Source: Halichondria panicea
Taxonomy: Eukaryota > Porifera > Demospongiae > Suberitida > Halichondriidae
DNA: 64,000 bases
Direction: 5' to 3'
Assembly (NCBI RefSeq): GCF_963675165.1
Contig: NC_087382.1
Span: 5,495,963 to 5,559,962 of the forward strand
Shown: one piece after another, positions 1-20,900 of the stretch
How positions within the stretch are numbered: position 1 is the first letter of the stretch
How the letters are laid out: each line of letters opens with the position of its first letter
Position numbers and translations under genes: made by a program
Notes under the pieces: generated by a model
What the model was told of the DNA's origin: nothing
The model's database searches: none
The model's input: only the letters and a program-made list of their open reading frames with translations

Positions 1-545
1 GTCTCATGTATTTCGTCAACGACCTGATGTCATTTTGAAATGGCTAGATCTAGATGCTATCCCATAATTGCGTTTGGTTTTTTGGAGCTGTTTTCTCAGG
101 ATGGCTAGTTGACGCTAAGCTGGGGAACTATATAGAGTAGTGTTGTTCCTCCAGTATTTGTTTTCTAGTGCCACACTATAGTTCCTGACATTGCTCATTA
201 CTTGAGCTTGTTTCTAATTCTGGAACCAGTCTACTACTATATATCACAGTGATTTAGGCAGTCCATTATAATTGAAATATTACATTCGGTTTCTCAAAGT
301 TTGCTCACAATGTTACTTGCTAGTATCATGTGCAGCTATAGTTTGTGCTCAGGCTCCATACAACATGAGAGGAGTGTTTGGTGGGTGTATGGCACTTGTG
401 TTGATGTCACCTTCAATTATCAGCTCTTCTTTTCTATTGAACATCACTATTATAATTAAGATTAAAGCCGATCTGTCAGTCTGCTTGGCTTCATCCTGTA
501 GATCTACTTGTCTCCTGGCTTACTGGTACAAGAGGAGAGCTTGAG
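1..545 (+). pseudogene. Decayed POT-like transporter fragment
   Basis: The stretch reads as two pieces of the transporter family found intact at 965-2527. Bases ~1-140 match the region around the conserved GWLADAKLGNY motif, with the motif damaged (GWLVDAKLGNY) and a stop soon after. Bases ~340-545 match the C-terminal part (CAQAPYNMRGVFGGC, then YWYKRRA). The middle ~300 codons are missing or unrecognisable and the frame is broken. It starts at the window edge, so more may lie upstream. It is the first of several transporter copies here; loss of function is clear from the deletion and stops. Confidence 0.8.
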
Positions 546-964
546 ATGAGATGAGGACACAAACTTTTGGAGGAAGTCTATATAATCTGTTATATAGACA
601 CTTTTTTTCATCTGCATGTCTGTCAATCATGCATGTCGTAAAATGTAAATGTGTTACTACATGATGTAATAATTATTGTTGTATTTCTACACATAATTAC
701 TTTCATCTCTCTATACACAGTCATACAATTTGTCAATGGACACCTCTGATAATAATTATGTATTAACAATCGATTGCATGTACGAATACTGAAACTAAAC
801 TTCTAATAGCAACATGATTCCTTTGAAGTTCCACTATAATTATATATTTGTCTTTATAAGAACCACACATGCAGTAGTTACAAGTTTCACTCATTGCAAC
901 AAATAGATTTTGCTCTCCTATAGTTACAACAATAGTGTTTGCCATCCCTACATGTGCATCAGTT
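546..964 (+). promoter_or_regulatory. 5' flank of first intact transporter
   Basis: No gene is seen here. The second half (~700-964) belongs to a flank family repeated before most transporter copies: it shares the 'tttgtcaatgg', 'gtattaacaatcgat' and 'gccatccctacatg' words with 22.9-23.4 kb and 26.2-26.55 kb. This conserved upstream block probably carries the promoter and 5' UTR; no TATA box or start site can be fixed by eye. Confidence 0.45.
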
Positions 965-2527
965 ATGAGACAAACTAACTCTACGAGCGGAGGCAGCCCT
1001 CTGGTATCAAAGAATGGCTGGTGCAAGTACAGAGTGAGGTGGTTCTATTCCAAAGGAGCATTTCTCGTTCTGGTCTGGGTTATGCTGTTGACTATAGCCT
1101 GTATATCAGTGTACCATGTTTTCCATCAACAACCTTATGTCAATTCTGTAATTTTGAAATGGCTACTTGCTATCCCATCTGTGTTTGGTTTGTTCGGAAC
1201 TGTTTTCTCAGGATGGTTAGCTGACGCTAAGCTTGGGAACTACAGAGTGATGAAATACAGTTTTGTGCTGTTATTTTTTACAAGTTTGTTTTCTAGTGCC
1301 GTCACCCTAGTTCCTGGTATTGCTCATTACGTATATGTTGTGAGTGTCATGTACTGCATAGGTGGGAGTCTCTCTATAGTAGCTGTGGTAGCATGCTATG
1401 TTACTTTACTACAACTTGGCCTGGATCAGATGCCTGATGCTTCATCTTCCAATATCACTAGTTTTATTGCCTGGTTTGCATTCAGTATCTATGCTGGTGT
1501 TTGGATTCCTTATGTTGTCGATTTGCCCATTATATCTGGTACTTTGTGTAGCAGTCAAATACCATACTGGGTTGTCCAACTTTACAGTTTACTGCCACCT
1601 TTGTGTGTGAGTGCTGTTCTTATTCTTGACTTTCTCCTAGCTAAGAAATGGCTTATAATTGAGCCAAAGTCACCTCAGTCCCTCAAAACCATCTACCGTG
1701 TTCTCAAGTTTGCAGCCAAGCACAAGGCTCCCCTCAATCGCAGTGCTCTCACATACTGGGAGGAAAACGTACCTTCAAGAATGGACCTGGGAAAGTCAAG
1801 ATATGGTGGACCATTCACTACGGAGCAAGTTGAAGATGTGAAGACCATCCTACGTTTGTTACCCCTCTGCTTAACGCTATGGCTTCTTGGGTGCTCACTT
1901 GCAATATTCCATCCGCTAAACCATGCTTATAGTGTTTATCCTCCAGATTGGAATTGTTATGTTTCAAGGCTTCTGTCTTTGTTCACATATCACAATTTGT
2001 GGTGTGGTATGGTTTGGACAATCTTTTATGAATTTGTTCTATACCCAGTGATTTGTAACAAGCTTCCCAGCATCCTTAGAAGAATTGAGATAATTTCTCT
2101 CTTCAATATGACTCTCAGTATTGTGTTTCTAATTCTGGAACTGCTACAAACCAATTTCGATGATTTAGATGCAATCAAGTATGTTACAATCGTCTTAACT
2201 TCAATTTCTAGAGGTTTGCTCACAATTTTGCTTGCTAGTACCATGCTGGAGTTAATTTGTGCTCAAGCTCCATACAACATGAGAGGATTGTTTGGAGGGT
2301 GTTTGGTGTTGGTGTTGTTCTCATCTTTTATTATTGGCTATTGCTTTCCATTGAACGTCAGACTCACAATATATGAGGTTATTGTTAGAGTAGGTATCAG
2401 TCTGCTTGGATTTATCCTGTACTGCCTCCTTGCTCGCTGGTATAAAAGGAGAGTTAGAGATGAAGACTACAATGCACACAGAGTGGTGGAGGAGGTCTAT
2501 GATCGATATTTGTCAGCTCAGAATTAA
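965..2527 (+). CDS. POT/SLC15-like major facilitator transporter, copy 1
   Basis: Intronless ORF of 520 residues when started at the ATG shared by all paralogues (MRQTNSTSGG); ten in-frame codons upstream are not conserved. About 12 hydrophobic segments are visible. Residues ~82-95 (SGWLADAKLGNYRV) match the proton-dependent oligopeptide transporter signature, and LGLDQMPDASS (~150-160) aligns with the family's G-x-DQF region. The canonical ExxER proton-coupling motif in the first helix is not seen; the segment is RVRWFYSKGAF. Known family role: proton-coupled uptake of peptides or related solutes across a membrane; the substrate here is unknown. A hydrophilic central loop (~240-300) is nearly invariant between paralogues. 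It heads module A with the decayed transporter and beta-helix gene downstream. Confidence 0.8.
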   Translation: MRQTNSTSGGSPLVSKNGWCKYRVRWFYSKGAFLVLVWVMLLTIACISVYHVFHQQPYVNSVILKWLLAIPSVFGLFGTVFSGWLADAKLGNYRVMKYSFVLLFFTSLFSSAVTLVPGIAHYVYVVSVMYCIGGSLSIVAVVACYVTLLQLGLDQMPDASSSNITSFIAWFAFSIYAGVWIPYVVDLPIISGTLCSSQIPYWVVQLYSLLPPLCVSAVLILDFLLAKKWLIIEPKSPQSLKTIYRVLKFAAKHKAPLNRSALTYWEENVPSRMDLGKSRYGGPFTTEQVEDVKTILRLLPLCLTLWLLGCSLAIFHPLNHAYSVYPPDWNCYVSRLLSLFTYHNLWCGMVWTIFYEFVLYPVICNKLPSILRRIEIISLFNMTLSIVFLILELLQTNFDDLDAIKYVTIVLTSISRGLLTILLASTMLELICAQAPYNMRGLFGGCLVLVLFSSFIIGYCFPLNVRLTIYEVIVRVGISLLGFILYCLLARWYKRRVRDEDYNAHRVVEEVYDRYLSAQN

Positions 2528-2639
2528 GATATCTACCTATGCACAGAACCATTTATGTTGGTATAGATGTACAGGTGATTCATTGTGAACAGCTTGCACA
2601 CACACGTACACACAAAAAGCGTGCTATATATGCAACAGT

Positions 2640-3410
2640 TTTAGTATGCTCACTGCACTTCTTTTTTTTTCATCAGTCTTGCAATTTATCATTGGACACC
2701 TTTGATTATCTTTGAGCTTGTATTAACGATCGATGGCATGTATGAATACTGAAACTGCAATAACCCTTTCAGGGATGATAGTTGCTATGATTATATAGGT
2801 GTGTCGCACTGCATGCAAGAATAATATAGTTTCGCTCTGTATTACAATAGAATATAGAAACTTGTTCCAATAGATTTTGCTCTCTTATATAATTACAGTT
2901 TACGTTTAGCAGCCATCCCTACATGACTGTGTGTGTGACTGTCTGCATGTTATATAAGACAAACTATAACTCTACGAACGAAGACAGCCCTCACAGTGAG
3001 GTGGTTCTATTCCAAAGGACTTCTGGTCTGGATTCTGCTGTTAACTATAACCTGTTCCTCGGTGCCTGGTATATCCCCCTGGTGCTACCTGCATGCTACT
3101 GGTTTGTTAGGAGCTGCATGTTTTCTCAGGATGGCTAGCTGACGCTAAACTACTTGGGAACTACAGAGTAATGAAATACAGTTGTTTCTTCCTATGCTTT
3201 CTAGTCACCTGCACCCTAGTTCCTGGCGTTGCTCAATATACGTGAATGTCTTGTACTGCATAGGTGCATGGGAGTCTCTTTATCGTAGCAAGAGTAGCAT
3301 GTTTTGTTACCTCACTTATACAACTCGGCCTGCAAAACTTTAAGTATGCTGCAACATCAACAACAATTACTGCAAAGGAAAAAATCGCATAATTATGCCA
3401 TAATTATACA
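2640..3410 (+). pseudogene. Decayed transporter copy between transporter and beta-helix gene
   Basis: After a copy of the transporter 5' flank (2680-2920) come recognisable scraps of the transporter N-terminal half: 'gaggtggttctattccaaagga', then 'ttttctcaggatggctagctgacgc' near 3120, then 'gtcttgtactgcataggt' near 3250. They are separated by deletions and lie in different frames. Nothing beyond the first ~170 codons remains. The same decayed copy, with the same deletions, occurs at 30080-30780, so the decay came before the large duplication. Confidence 0.75.
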
Positions 3411-4157
3411 TGTATACATGACTTGTAGTCATGGCAATGTCAATGGAATACGAATGTAATTACTTATGAAGTTCTTGGAAAGGCTTACTATAATTATTGT
3501 GGTAGAACAAAACAAATTTGCCATAATTATTTTAAGAAGGTATACCATCGACTTGGGTATTTTGTCAGGTAAAACATTTGTAATTTCGTGGGCAAGCTGA
3601 CCTCACCGAACCATAAAAACCTAGGTATTAATTTTACCGGCAATGATTTAATGCAATGAAGCAAATGCAGTTTTTTTACTCACAAAAGTCACTGCTGTTC
3701 AAGTCGAATGAATTTTTCACCCCAAGAAAATTACCCACTCTATAGATCTAGCATATCCCACATTGTGTGGGGCTTCTTGTTTCACAGGATACTTCTGTGG
3801 TTACTGGGGGAACTACAGGGGAGGTACTAAGTCTACCCCAATGTCAGACAATCAGATGGCCATGCCATTATGTGGTTGAACTGGTGCTTTCTTTCAAACT
3901 TCCCTAAGTGCATAGCATGAGGAAATCATCATGACACAATATTTAAAGTGCTTCTTAACAAGCAAAAGTAGTGAAAACAGCTAGTATACTGAAGTGGAGC
4001 ATCCATTGAATAGTGAGTTTAAGATCACAATTATCATTGTAGTTACTATAATTATGGCATGCATTGTATATACAATAGGTATACATAACCATTCTTGGAG
4101 CAGCATAATTGTAACATACGTACCAATTAACAGCCATCCCATACATGCACCTCAGAT
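3411..4157. other. Intergenic DNA upstream of beta-helix gene
   Basis: No coding feature is supported. The interval is copied at ~30780-31637, where one extra ~75-bp stretch (about 30945-31030) is present. It presumably holds the promoter of the beta-helix gene that starts at 4158. Confidence 0.5.
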
Positions 4158-7100
4158 ATGCTGTCTATAAGTATTCTCAGCTGGTTAGTGCTACTGATCC
4201 TAGCTACTGTTACCAGGAGCGAGAACTATCACATTGTACCAGTGGATTCAACCGACTTTTGTCAGAACTATCGAAATGAAACTTGTTTCACTCTCGAGCA
4301 GCTTGTTCAAACAGACCTGTTATCTGGTGGAGACAATCTCACTTTAAGCTTTCTACCTGGAGATCATGTGTTAACTGATAATTTATTGATTCGTAACTTT
4401 TCGCATGTGCAAATCACTGGCCAGAACACAAGTACAACTGTAGTTGGATTTCATAGCAATGGTATGATACTTTTTGTTAGTATTTCTGAATTAAATATTG
4501 AAAACTTTGGTTGTTAGAGCGAATTTAGGACCTCAAAACAATAATCAAACTTTTATCATTGACGGTGCCAATGATGTGCACATCAATATTTAAAAACTGC
4601 TACTTTTCAGACTTGGAAAACCACCTGGTTAAAATTGTTAATACTCAAACTGCAACAATTGAGAGCACTCTCATTATAAACAACACTGGTCAGGCACTGC
4701 ACATTGAGGCTGATGATGTGTACATAGCAAATAGCAAGTTCACTAGAAATGATGGAGGTGCAGTTGACATTGAATCAAACAATACGCTGATCATCAACAC
4801 AGAGTTCAACTACAACAGTGCTGTGAGCAGAGGAGCATTACAAGTGGTATCTGGTACTGTAGTGATCACTTGGTGTAACTTCACAAATAATATAGCTTCT
4901 CAGGATGGTGGATCGATTCATGTTGTCTCAGGCAGTGTGTCCATCTCCAACAGTGAGCTGACAAATAACATTGCTGACTATGGTGGAGCGATCGATGTTT
5001 ACTCAGGTAGTTTGTCCATCTCCAACAGTGAGCTGGCAAATAATAGTGCTGACTATGGTGGAGCGATTGATGTTGTCTCAGGTAGTATGTCCATCTCCAA
5101 CAGTGAGTTGACACACAACAGTGCTGTCTGCTATGGTGGAGCGATTGATGTTGTCTCAGGTAGTGTGTCCATTTCCAACAGTGAGCTGACAAACAACAGT
5201 GCTGGCTATGGTGGAGCGATTGATGTTGTCTCTGGCAGTGTGTCTATCTCCAACTGTGAGCTGAAAAACAACAGAGCTGACTCTGGTGGAGCGATTTATG
5301 CCGGCTCAGGTAATGTGTTCATCTCCAACAGTGAGCTGACAAAAAACAGTGCTGACATTGGTGGAGCGATTTATGTTGACTCAGGTCATGTCATTGTGTC
5401 CAACAGTGAGCTGAGAAACAACAGAGCTGACTCTGGTGGAGCAATTTATGCCGGCTCAAGTAATGTGTCTGTCTCCAACAGTGAGCTGACAAACAACAGA
5501 GCTAGAGATAGAGGAGTGATATATGTTGATTCAGGCGAAACGTCCGTCTTTAACAGTACCCTAGCCAACAACAGTGTTGACCTTGGAATGATTTATGTTT
5601 CTCGGTCTTCTTGATATTAAAGACACTAACATTGCTAATAACATAGCCAGTTCTATGGAGGATGGAGGCATTATTTATGCTTTTGACAGTCGAGTCGACT
5701 TTAATTGACCTACAACATTCAGTAATAATCGTAGTATGCTTGGAGGAGCCATCAGCGCTGAACAGAGTCGAATATACATTAACACGGAAGGAGTGATCAT
5801 CACCAACAACACGGCTACCTTTGGAGGAGGGATATTTCTGAGAGAAAGTACACTCTTTGTAAATAAGCCAATAAATATCTATCAAAACACAGCACACCAG
5901 GATGGTGGAGGGATTTATGCTTTTTCAAGTACAATTGAATTTCACATTCCAAGTAAACAAAGTGAGATTACTGAAAACATTGCCGAGAATGGTGGAGGTA
6001 TTTATGCAGCAGCAACAACCCTTAACCTTACTCAATCGTACGTTAACATTGACTCAAACACAGCTAATGCTAGTGGAGGTGGAATGTATCTACAGCAATT
6101 TTCGAAACTGTACCTATTTAAAAAGGACTCTGAGGAAATTTAACACATGTCACATTGATGATTAACAACAACGTGGCTCAGTACGGAGGGGGGATATTTG
6201 TGGCAGATGACACACAGAGGAGCCCGTGTGGAGGAGGGGCCACAGAAGATGATGCTACTCAAACTATTTTTGCTAAATGCTTTTTTCAAACAAATAAATT
6301 GTATAATCATGGCTCCGTAAACTATTTCAACACATTCATGACTAACAACACAGCTACCCAGTCAGGAACAGACATCTACGGAGGTCTGTTGGACAGGTGT
6401 ATATATAGCAAGTAAAAATGCTGAATATAAATCTTCAAAAGGGTTGGACTACATCAGTAACACTATAAAATCCTCCACCGAATTGTCAAGTATTTTTTTG
6501 CAAAAATGACTATAAAATGATTTCCACAAGAAAGGGATACACATTTAAAATCAGTGTTATGGCTGTTGACCAAGTTGGAAATCTAATAAATGCAACAATT
6601 CGCAGTTCTGTTATCACTGAGAGTAGAGTTGGTCGTCTCAAAGAAGGACAGGCAGAACAAGAAGTTGGCAATCAGTGCACAGAATTAGAGTACAATGTAT
6701 TCTCACAAGACAGCTCTGCTCAAGTGGAACTCTATGCTGAAGGTCCATGCATTAATTTGGGAATTTCAAGAGAACTTATCAATATTTCTTTTTAAATCTG
6801 CTCATGCCCTATTGGGCTCAAATCTGTCGAGTCCGATATTGAGTGCAGGTGTGTTTGTGATCTAGATTTGCAACAAAGATATCGGATAACAAACTGTTTT
6901 GAGGAAAATGGAACCGTAACGCTGGAAAGAAATAACAACACGTGGATAGAAGTCATAAATACTACGAACGAAACAGGTTACGTTGTTAGCAGTACACTTG
7001 ACTATTGTGTGCAAAAACCAGTCAACATCAGTCTATAAGCAACCCTGACGAACAGTGTGCCTACAATGGAAGTGGTGTCTTGTGTGGAGAATGTGAACCA

Positions 7101-8426
7101 GGACTCAGTCTTGTATTAGCTACGTCAAACTGTAGAGAATGTTCTAATCTTTACCTTCTTCTAGTAATACCATTTGCGCTGGCAGGCATATTGCTAGTTG
7201 CTTTAATTCTCGTGCTCAACATCACTATAGCAACTGGAACTATTTATGGCCTCATATTTTACGCCAATATAGTAGTTTCTAATAAAGCAATTTTCTTTTC
7301 TAGTTTAAACAACTTTTTATCAGTTTTTGTATCATGGGTGAATCTTGACCTGGGAATCGAGGACATGCTTTTACGATGGAATGAACTCTCAAGCAAAAGT
7401 GCTCCTTCAAGTTGTCTTTCCCGCTTACCTGTTTCTTTTAATGTTTCTTATTATTATTTTGAGCAAGTACTTTAACTCATTTGCAAAGCTCCTCTCCAAA
7501 AGGAACCCAGTTGCTGCCCTAGGCACTCTCGTTTTATTCTCTTATTTAAAATTTTTACAGTTTATCATTGATACACTACAAAACAGGGTCTTGGAATATC
7601 CTGACGGATCCACCAAGACTGTATGGTTGTTTGACGGCAAGGTGTTATACTTCACTCCCGAACACACCCCTCAGTTTGTTGCTGCAGCCATAATCCTCAT
7701 TGCTGGTGGATTGTTCACTGTGCTGCTCTTTTTTGGACAATGGTTTCCGCGCTGTTCCAAGGTTATGAAATGGACCAAAACACAAAGTACATTGGTTTCA
7801 TGGACGCATATCATGCTCCATTCACTCCCAAGCATCGCTACTGGGTGGGACTGCTCCTTTTTGCTCTTATTGTTCACAATATACTAGCTTCCATGGCTCC
7901 AGACAATTTTCTTCCCGTGCTATCATCTGGGGCTGTATCAGTTGGACTGATTGGATGGAAACTACTGAATAATTGTTTGTATAAAAGTAAGTTCTGTGAT
8001 TCCCTCGAAAATCTCTATCTACTCAACGTTGCTATTCTAGCATTTGGCACCTCCTATGTCAAAGATACAAATAAAGATCAGTCAGCACTAGCCAATATTT
8101 CAATGGCTATATCATTCATCTTATTTGTGACAACCCTCAGCTACCATTTTTACCAATTCGTACTCAAGAAGAGTAATACATGGCTGAAGATAGAGGACAC
8201 CATAAGGAACTTAGGAGCAGGTGCTGCAGACATGAGACTCCGACGAGCTAAAAATGCCCGGGAAATGTATCAGCTGGTAGCCGATGAAAACAATGATAAT
8301 GAATTACTCGAAGCAATAGACAAATATGAACAAAGTGACCCCTTGGACCCACCTTACACTGATGGAGCAATGGAAGAAGCTGACCCTGATCATTACATCC
8401 TCCTCCCATCATCATACCAGCCATGA
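4158..8426 (+). pseudogene. Beta-helix repeat / multi-TM surface protein, copy A (broken)
   Basis: The pieces together encode a signal peptide (MLSISILSWLVLLILATVT), an N-terminal beta-helix region, ~11 tandem 25-residue repeats (4890-5600), more GG-[AG]-I-[YF] beta-helix turns to ~6400, a Cys-rich segment (SGVLCGECEPGLSL, 7070-7110) and a C-terminal domain with about seven hydrophobic helices and a charged tail. Such proteins are often labelled 'polymorphic outer membrane protein-like' from the repeats; the role is unknown, presumably cell-surface binding. Compared with copy B (31638-36190) this copy carries many private lesions: indels near 4512, 4588, 5607, 6140, 6399, 6490, 7036, 7361 and 7740-7790, and stops at 5706 (GGA to TGA) and 6793 (CAA to TAA). 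No introns are evident. Confidence 0.75.
4890..5600 (+). repeat. Tandem 75-bp coding repeat, beta-helix copy A
   Basis: About eleven direct units of ~75 bp encode 25-residue turns with the pattern SGSVSISNSELTNN then SADYGGAI. The conserved Gly-Gly and the alternating small/hydrophobic residues fit a right-handed parallel beta-helix coil. Units differ by a few codons, mainly in the S-[AG]-[DG]-[YIS] stretch and the V/D-[VS]-SG stretch. Copy B (32360-33150) has a different unit number and order. Confidence 0.85.
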
Positions 8427-8541
8427 GGCCTGACTAGCTGAGACTATCCTACAGAGACGAGCTAGCCCCCCTCACCACAGAGGACTACAAAAGACCAGCC
8501 CAAGGTTGTAAATCAATTGTACAGAATGACAACCACAATGC

Positions 8542-8580
8542 AAGGTTGTTACAACCTGTTTTCCAGGTTGTAACAACCTT
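8542..8580. repeat. Perfect 17-bp inverted repeat, 5-nt loop
   Basis: Arms 8542-8558 and 8564-8580 are exact reverse complements around the loop ttttc. Related words (gttgtaa, gttacaagcttg) continue to about 8620. It sits ~40 bp beyond the end of the large duplicated module, so it could be part of a foldback element at the duplication breakpoint. Confidence 0.8.
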
Positions 8581-8814
8581 TCTGCAACCAAACCACCTTG
8601 TAGCAAGCTTGTTACAAGCTTGACATTTCTGTATGGGAGTGCTGACCGTTATCTACCCCTCTCTAGAATATTGATACTTGTAATGCACTCTAGTATAACT
8701 CCATGCACCCCAGCTGTCTAATAATGTTTTAAGTACTGTTAAGTGTATATATGAGTCACTGTTACAATGATAGCATGTGCATGATGTCACTTACCTGCTA
8801 CCATGGTCTGACAG

Positions 8815-18005
<9,191 letters not shown>

Positions 18006-18984
18006 CTGTATCTTAGGTTGTTATATAATTGTATTTGAGTTGTGAGTACAAAAACTGCTTTCTATTTTTAAAGTCTGTAATAATTAATAATTGTATCGTG
18101 GATTTTGAGGTACATAATACATTTTAATTTTGATTATGGTAAAGATCATGCAGTTAAAAACTGATAATCATGTATGACTGTGAAGTGTCTCTTTGTGATG
18201 CCAGGAGTGCATGAATATTGAGTCATGCACTCCTAGGTCCTTCATAGGTAGACCTATACATTGTCGGGTGAAAAATCAGCTTCTTGCTTTTCATACATCC
18301 GTTTTCATCCGGCAGCTGTTTGATTATTTATAAGCGCCATGCACCATCATTCCAGAGGAATACGCTTATATGCATGCATGCATAAATTTAATGCGAACTT
18401 TGATCTGAACTGCAAACTTTGATCTGAACTAAGAGCTGCCTCAGATCCAAATCACGTACAGTTCACATCACCAGGATGTGAGGAACTTGTTCCGGTTCTT
18501 CAACATTATAATTAAAAATGATAGTCCATGCAATTCTAAAAAAAATTTGGCATGTGACATTTGCAATATAATTTATGATCTGTGTCTGATCAATTGCATA
18601 AGATTCTGTTGAAGTTTCACCATGCTCTAGTGTAAATTATTGTTTTTATGTCAGGTAACCTGCATGAACGTATATGCATGATTGTCTTCAGCATATCAAG
18701 TCTCTGCTGCTCATACTGCATGCATGATGTAAACCACATTGAAAATAATAACCAACACCAACCCATTTTGTTTACGTCCTTTTAATTTAACCATTAGATC
18801 TAGCTACATGCTTATTTTAACTCCAACTGTGTTCCTTAGTTTGAAGAACTGAAGAGATATCATTGAGCGGCTCAACCAGCCCTATACTTCCTCCCATTTT
18901 AGCCTTATTTGTACACTTTCTTCCCCAAATCGTATACATTTAGATCGCTTTTTTTCTATTTTCAACTCAACCCTAATACTAGAC
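18006..18984. other. DNAJC13 3' region and spacer
   Basis: No further coding sequence is seen. The 3' UTR presumably ends within the first few hundred bases. The only structured element is the hairpin at 18203-18234. Confidence 0.5.
18203..18234. repeat. 12-bp perfect hairpin downstream of DNAJC13
   Basis: Arms aggagtgcatga (18203-18214) and its exact complement (18223-18234) flank an 8-nt loop. It is ~200 bp past the DNAJC13 stop. Function unknown; it could be a 3' UTR or transcript-end structure or a short repeat. Confidence 0.6.
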
Positions 18985-19007
18985 GTCTAAGGCTTGACAA
19001 ATACAAG

Positions 19008-19438
19008 TGCTATACGGTATAATTATACTTGATATTTCTCTGTGGCTGTTTTAGTTTCATTTTCCAGTATATATAATTATGTATTAGACGGTGCAATTAT
19101 ATTAACTGTATGAATGTGGTATGAGGTTTGTTTTGACCGTTAATGGGAGAGGTATTTTGTTTTTCCAAATGCACATATTCACCATTCTTCGCCATGTAGT
19201 ATATATGCAAACAGTTTGTCAATGGGCACTTATTTTGATGCTTTTTGAGCTTGTATTAACAATCAATGGGATATTAATACTGAAAATTAAAGCAATAACA
19301 TGACTCTGCTCATGACTATATTTAGTCAAGTAGTAAACCACTTCGTTCAACATTTACATACGTATATACATGCACAAGTGCATTGCATGATTGTGCATGC
19401 ATGTGCATATATATATGCAAGAACTATATTATTCAGTA
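19008..19438 (+). repeat. Transporter 5'-flank repeat, copy 1
   Basis: Starts with tatacggtataattatac and includes gtattagacggt, tgtcaatgggcacttatttt and gcaagaactata. It is a near-identical direct repeat of 22606-23255 and 25924-26552. In each case it is or was followed by transporter 5' UTR sequence. Here it is cut off by the Helitron-like insertion at 19439. Confidence 0.85.
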
Positions 19439-20784
19439 GGTTTTACATAGGATTGGCAGTGGGTTTGCCCGTGTTTAGCAATATTTCACTTATTTTGACT
19501 AGTGTTCAAACTGTTCTATCTCTACAGGGAAAGGCCACATCAAGAAACTGAATAGACAGATAGTTTATTTAGCCTTTTCTCTCTTTGTATCTCTCATTTC
19601 ATAATCCATGAACGTTTTAAATGTATGAATATTGTCATTTTAAAAATTGCACTATTTCGACGTTTCACCGCTTGTTGTCTGACTGACTAAGTAAGTGAGT
19701 AAGTAAGTAAGTAAGTTTCTTGCCCAGCATTTACTCCAAGTACAGCCCTCTCCAGGACATTCTGCACAGGGTTTCCAAACGACTACAACCTGGATTACAA
19801 AGCGCTTCTTCAGATTTGCGATTGCTTCCACGAGGCAGATGACCTCTCAGTCTCTATTTCTCTTACCTAGACAATTCCGCCATCTTTAATGACTCAGCAA
19901 TTGTGTTGTGGCCAAAATTAATAATAGATAGGCGTGGTTAAGAAACCGTGTGCCTAAATAAAATCACTGGGTGATGAGTTCGAGTGCAGGCTTTTCCAGA
20001 GCCTGAGGTGTTGCTTTTCTTCACACTGTTCAGCTCTAGCTCCCTTTCTCTGGCAAGCATGTTATATGCACTGGCTAGATATCATGCTCTTAAAATGGCT
20101 GTCATTTAATACTGATTCACAAATTCAACATTTCAAGCAATATTATTCATTACTAGTCCAGAGATATTCTAGAAGATATCTGATTAGTCCTTTCTTCTCT
20201 TCTTGAACTGCTGTACTACCTCTTGACGTTCCACTTGTACTGAAAAAGAAAGGGAATCCAACTAGAAAAACATTTGCAATGTGAAAAATTGCTAGGATTG
20301 GCCAGCTAGGGAACCACAAAAAAGCGTGGAAACCAATCCGTTACAACGTCATGAACATGTACAATACATAGTATATAGACTGTGTTCCAGATCCATCTAC
20401 CAGCTTCCATCCACCACATCATTCCATGCATGCAGGTCACCAGTACGGTCCGTGCATGTTACTACGCATGGATATGGACTGTGTGTACCTGTGCTCAACA
20501 CTGCATGTATTAGGAACATCAATTAATTCATCACAAATCATCATGATTATATGCCCGCACATTCCAAAATGGATGTAATAAAAGGATTGGTCATCACCCA
20601 CCAGTAAAAATTGCGTATTTATATTATATTGGCCGGGAAAACATGGAAAACTACCAGTACATGTGATTGACGTTGTAACGGATTGGAGTTATGCTCTCGT
20701 TGGATTTCTTGTTTCCACGCTTTTTTGTGGTTCCCCTGGCCAATCCTAGCAATTTTTCACATTGCAAATGTTTTTCTAGTTGGA
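19439..20784 (-). mobile_element. Helitron-like element, copy 1 (reverse orientation)
   Basis: A 1346-bp block is the inverted counterpart of 26553-27941. Read on the - strand it begins TCCAACTAG and ends ...CTGAATAA, where a few bases of the terminal hairpin are lost compared with copy 2. It interrupts the transporter flank exactly between gcaagaactata and tttagtattag; the uninterrupted join is present to the left of copy 2 (26510-26525). That is insertion between A and T with no target duplication, as for Helitrons. It holds a 5' foldback (20257-20784), a short (AAGT)n run at 19685-19716, and an exon-like ATGGCGGAATTGTCTAG followed by a GTAAGA donor. Confidence 0.7.
20257..20784. repeat. 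Foldback segment of Helitron-like copy 1
   Basis: Outer arms about 20257-20352 and 20672-20784 are inverted repeats of ~110 bp (left arm with a ~25-bp deletion). They begin with tccaactagaaaaacatttg and end with its complement. The same foldback occurs at 26553-27094. Confidence 0.85.
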
Positions 20785-20900
20785 TTTAGTATTAGTGTTT
20801 AGCAGCCATCCCTATATACATGTGCACTGTGTGTCTGTTATGAGACAAACTAACTCTACGAGCGGAGGCAGCCCTCTGGTATCAAGGAACCGTCAGGAAC
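20785..20900 (+). pseudogene. Transporter 5' remnant
   Basis: Transporter 5' UTR sequence leads into ATG at 20840 and codes MRQTNSTSGGSPLVSRN, identical to the start of neighbouring family members. The homology then stops abruptly at ~20893 (RQEL, stop). Only the first 17 codons survive. Confidence 0.85.

Noticed and set aside
4881-5192. Antisense His/Cys-rich ORFs in the beta-helix repeats (also 32544-32744)
   Set aside because: Shadow frames of the 75-bp coding repeat; their apparent repeats only mirror the sense-strand units.
4890-5600. Regular direct repeats resembling a CRISPR array
   Set aside because: Units are ~75 bp with no separate spacers, are in frame, and code for beta-helix turns in a eukaryotic gene.
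4158-8426. Lateral transfer of a Chlamydia-type polymorphic membrane protein
   Set aside because: The repeat resembles that family, but the C-terminus is a multi-helix domain rather than an autotransporter barrel, and such beta-helix plus TM proteins fit an animal gene family. Nothing else bacterial is nearby.
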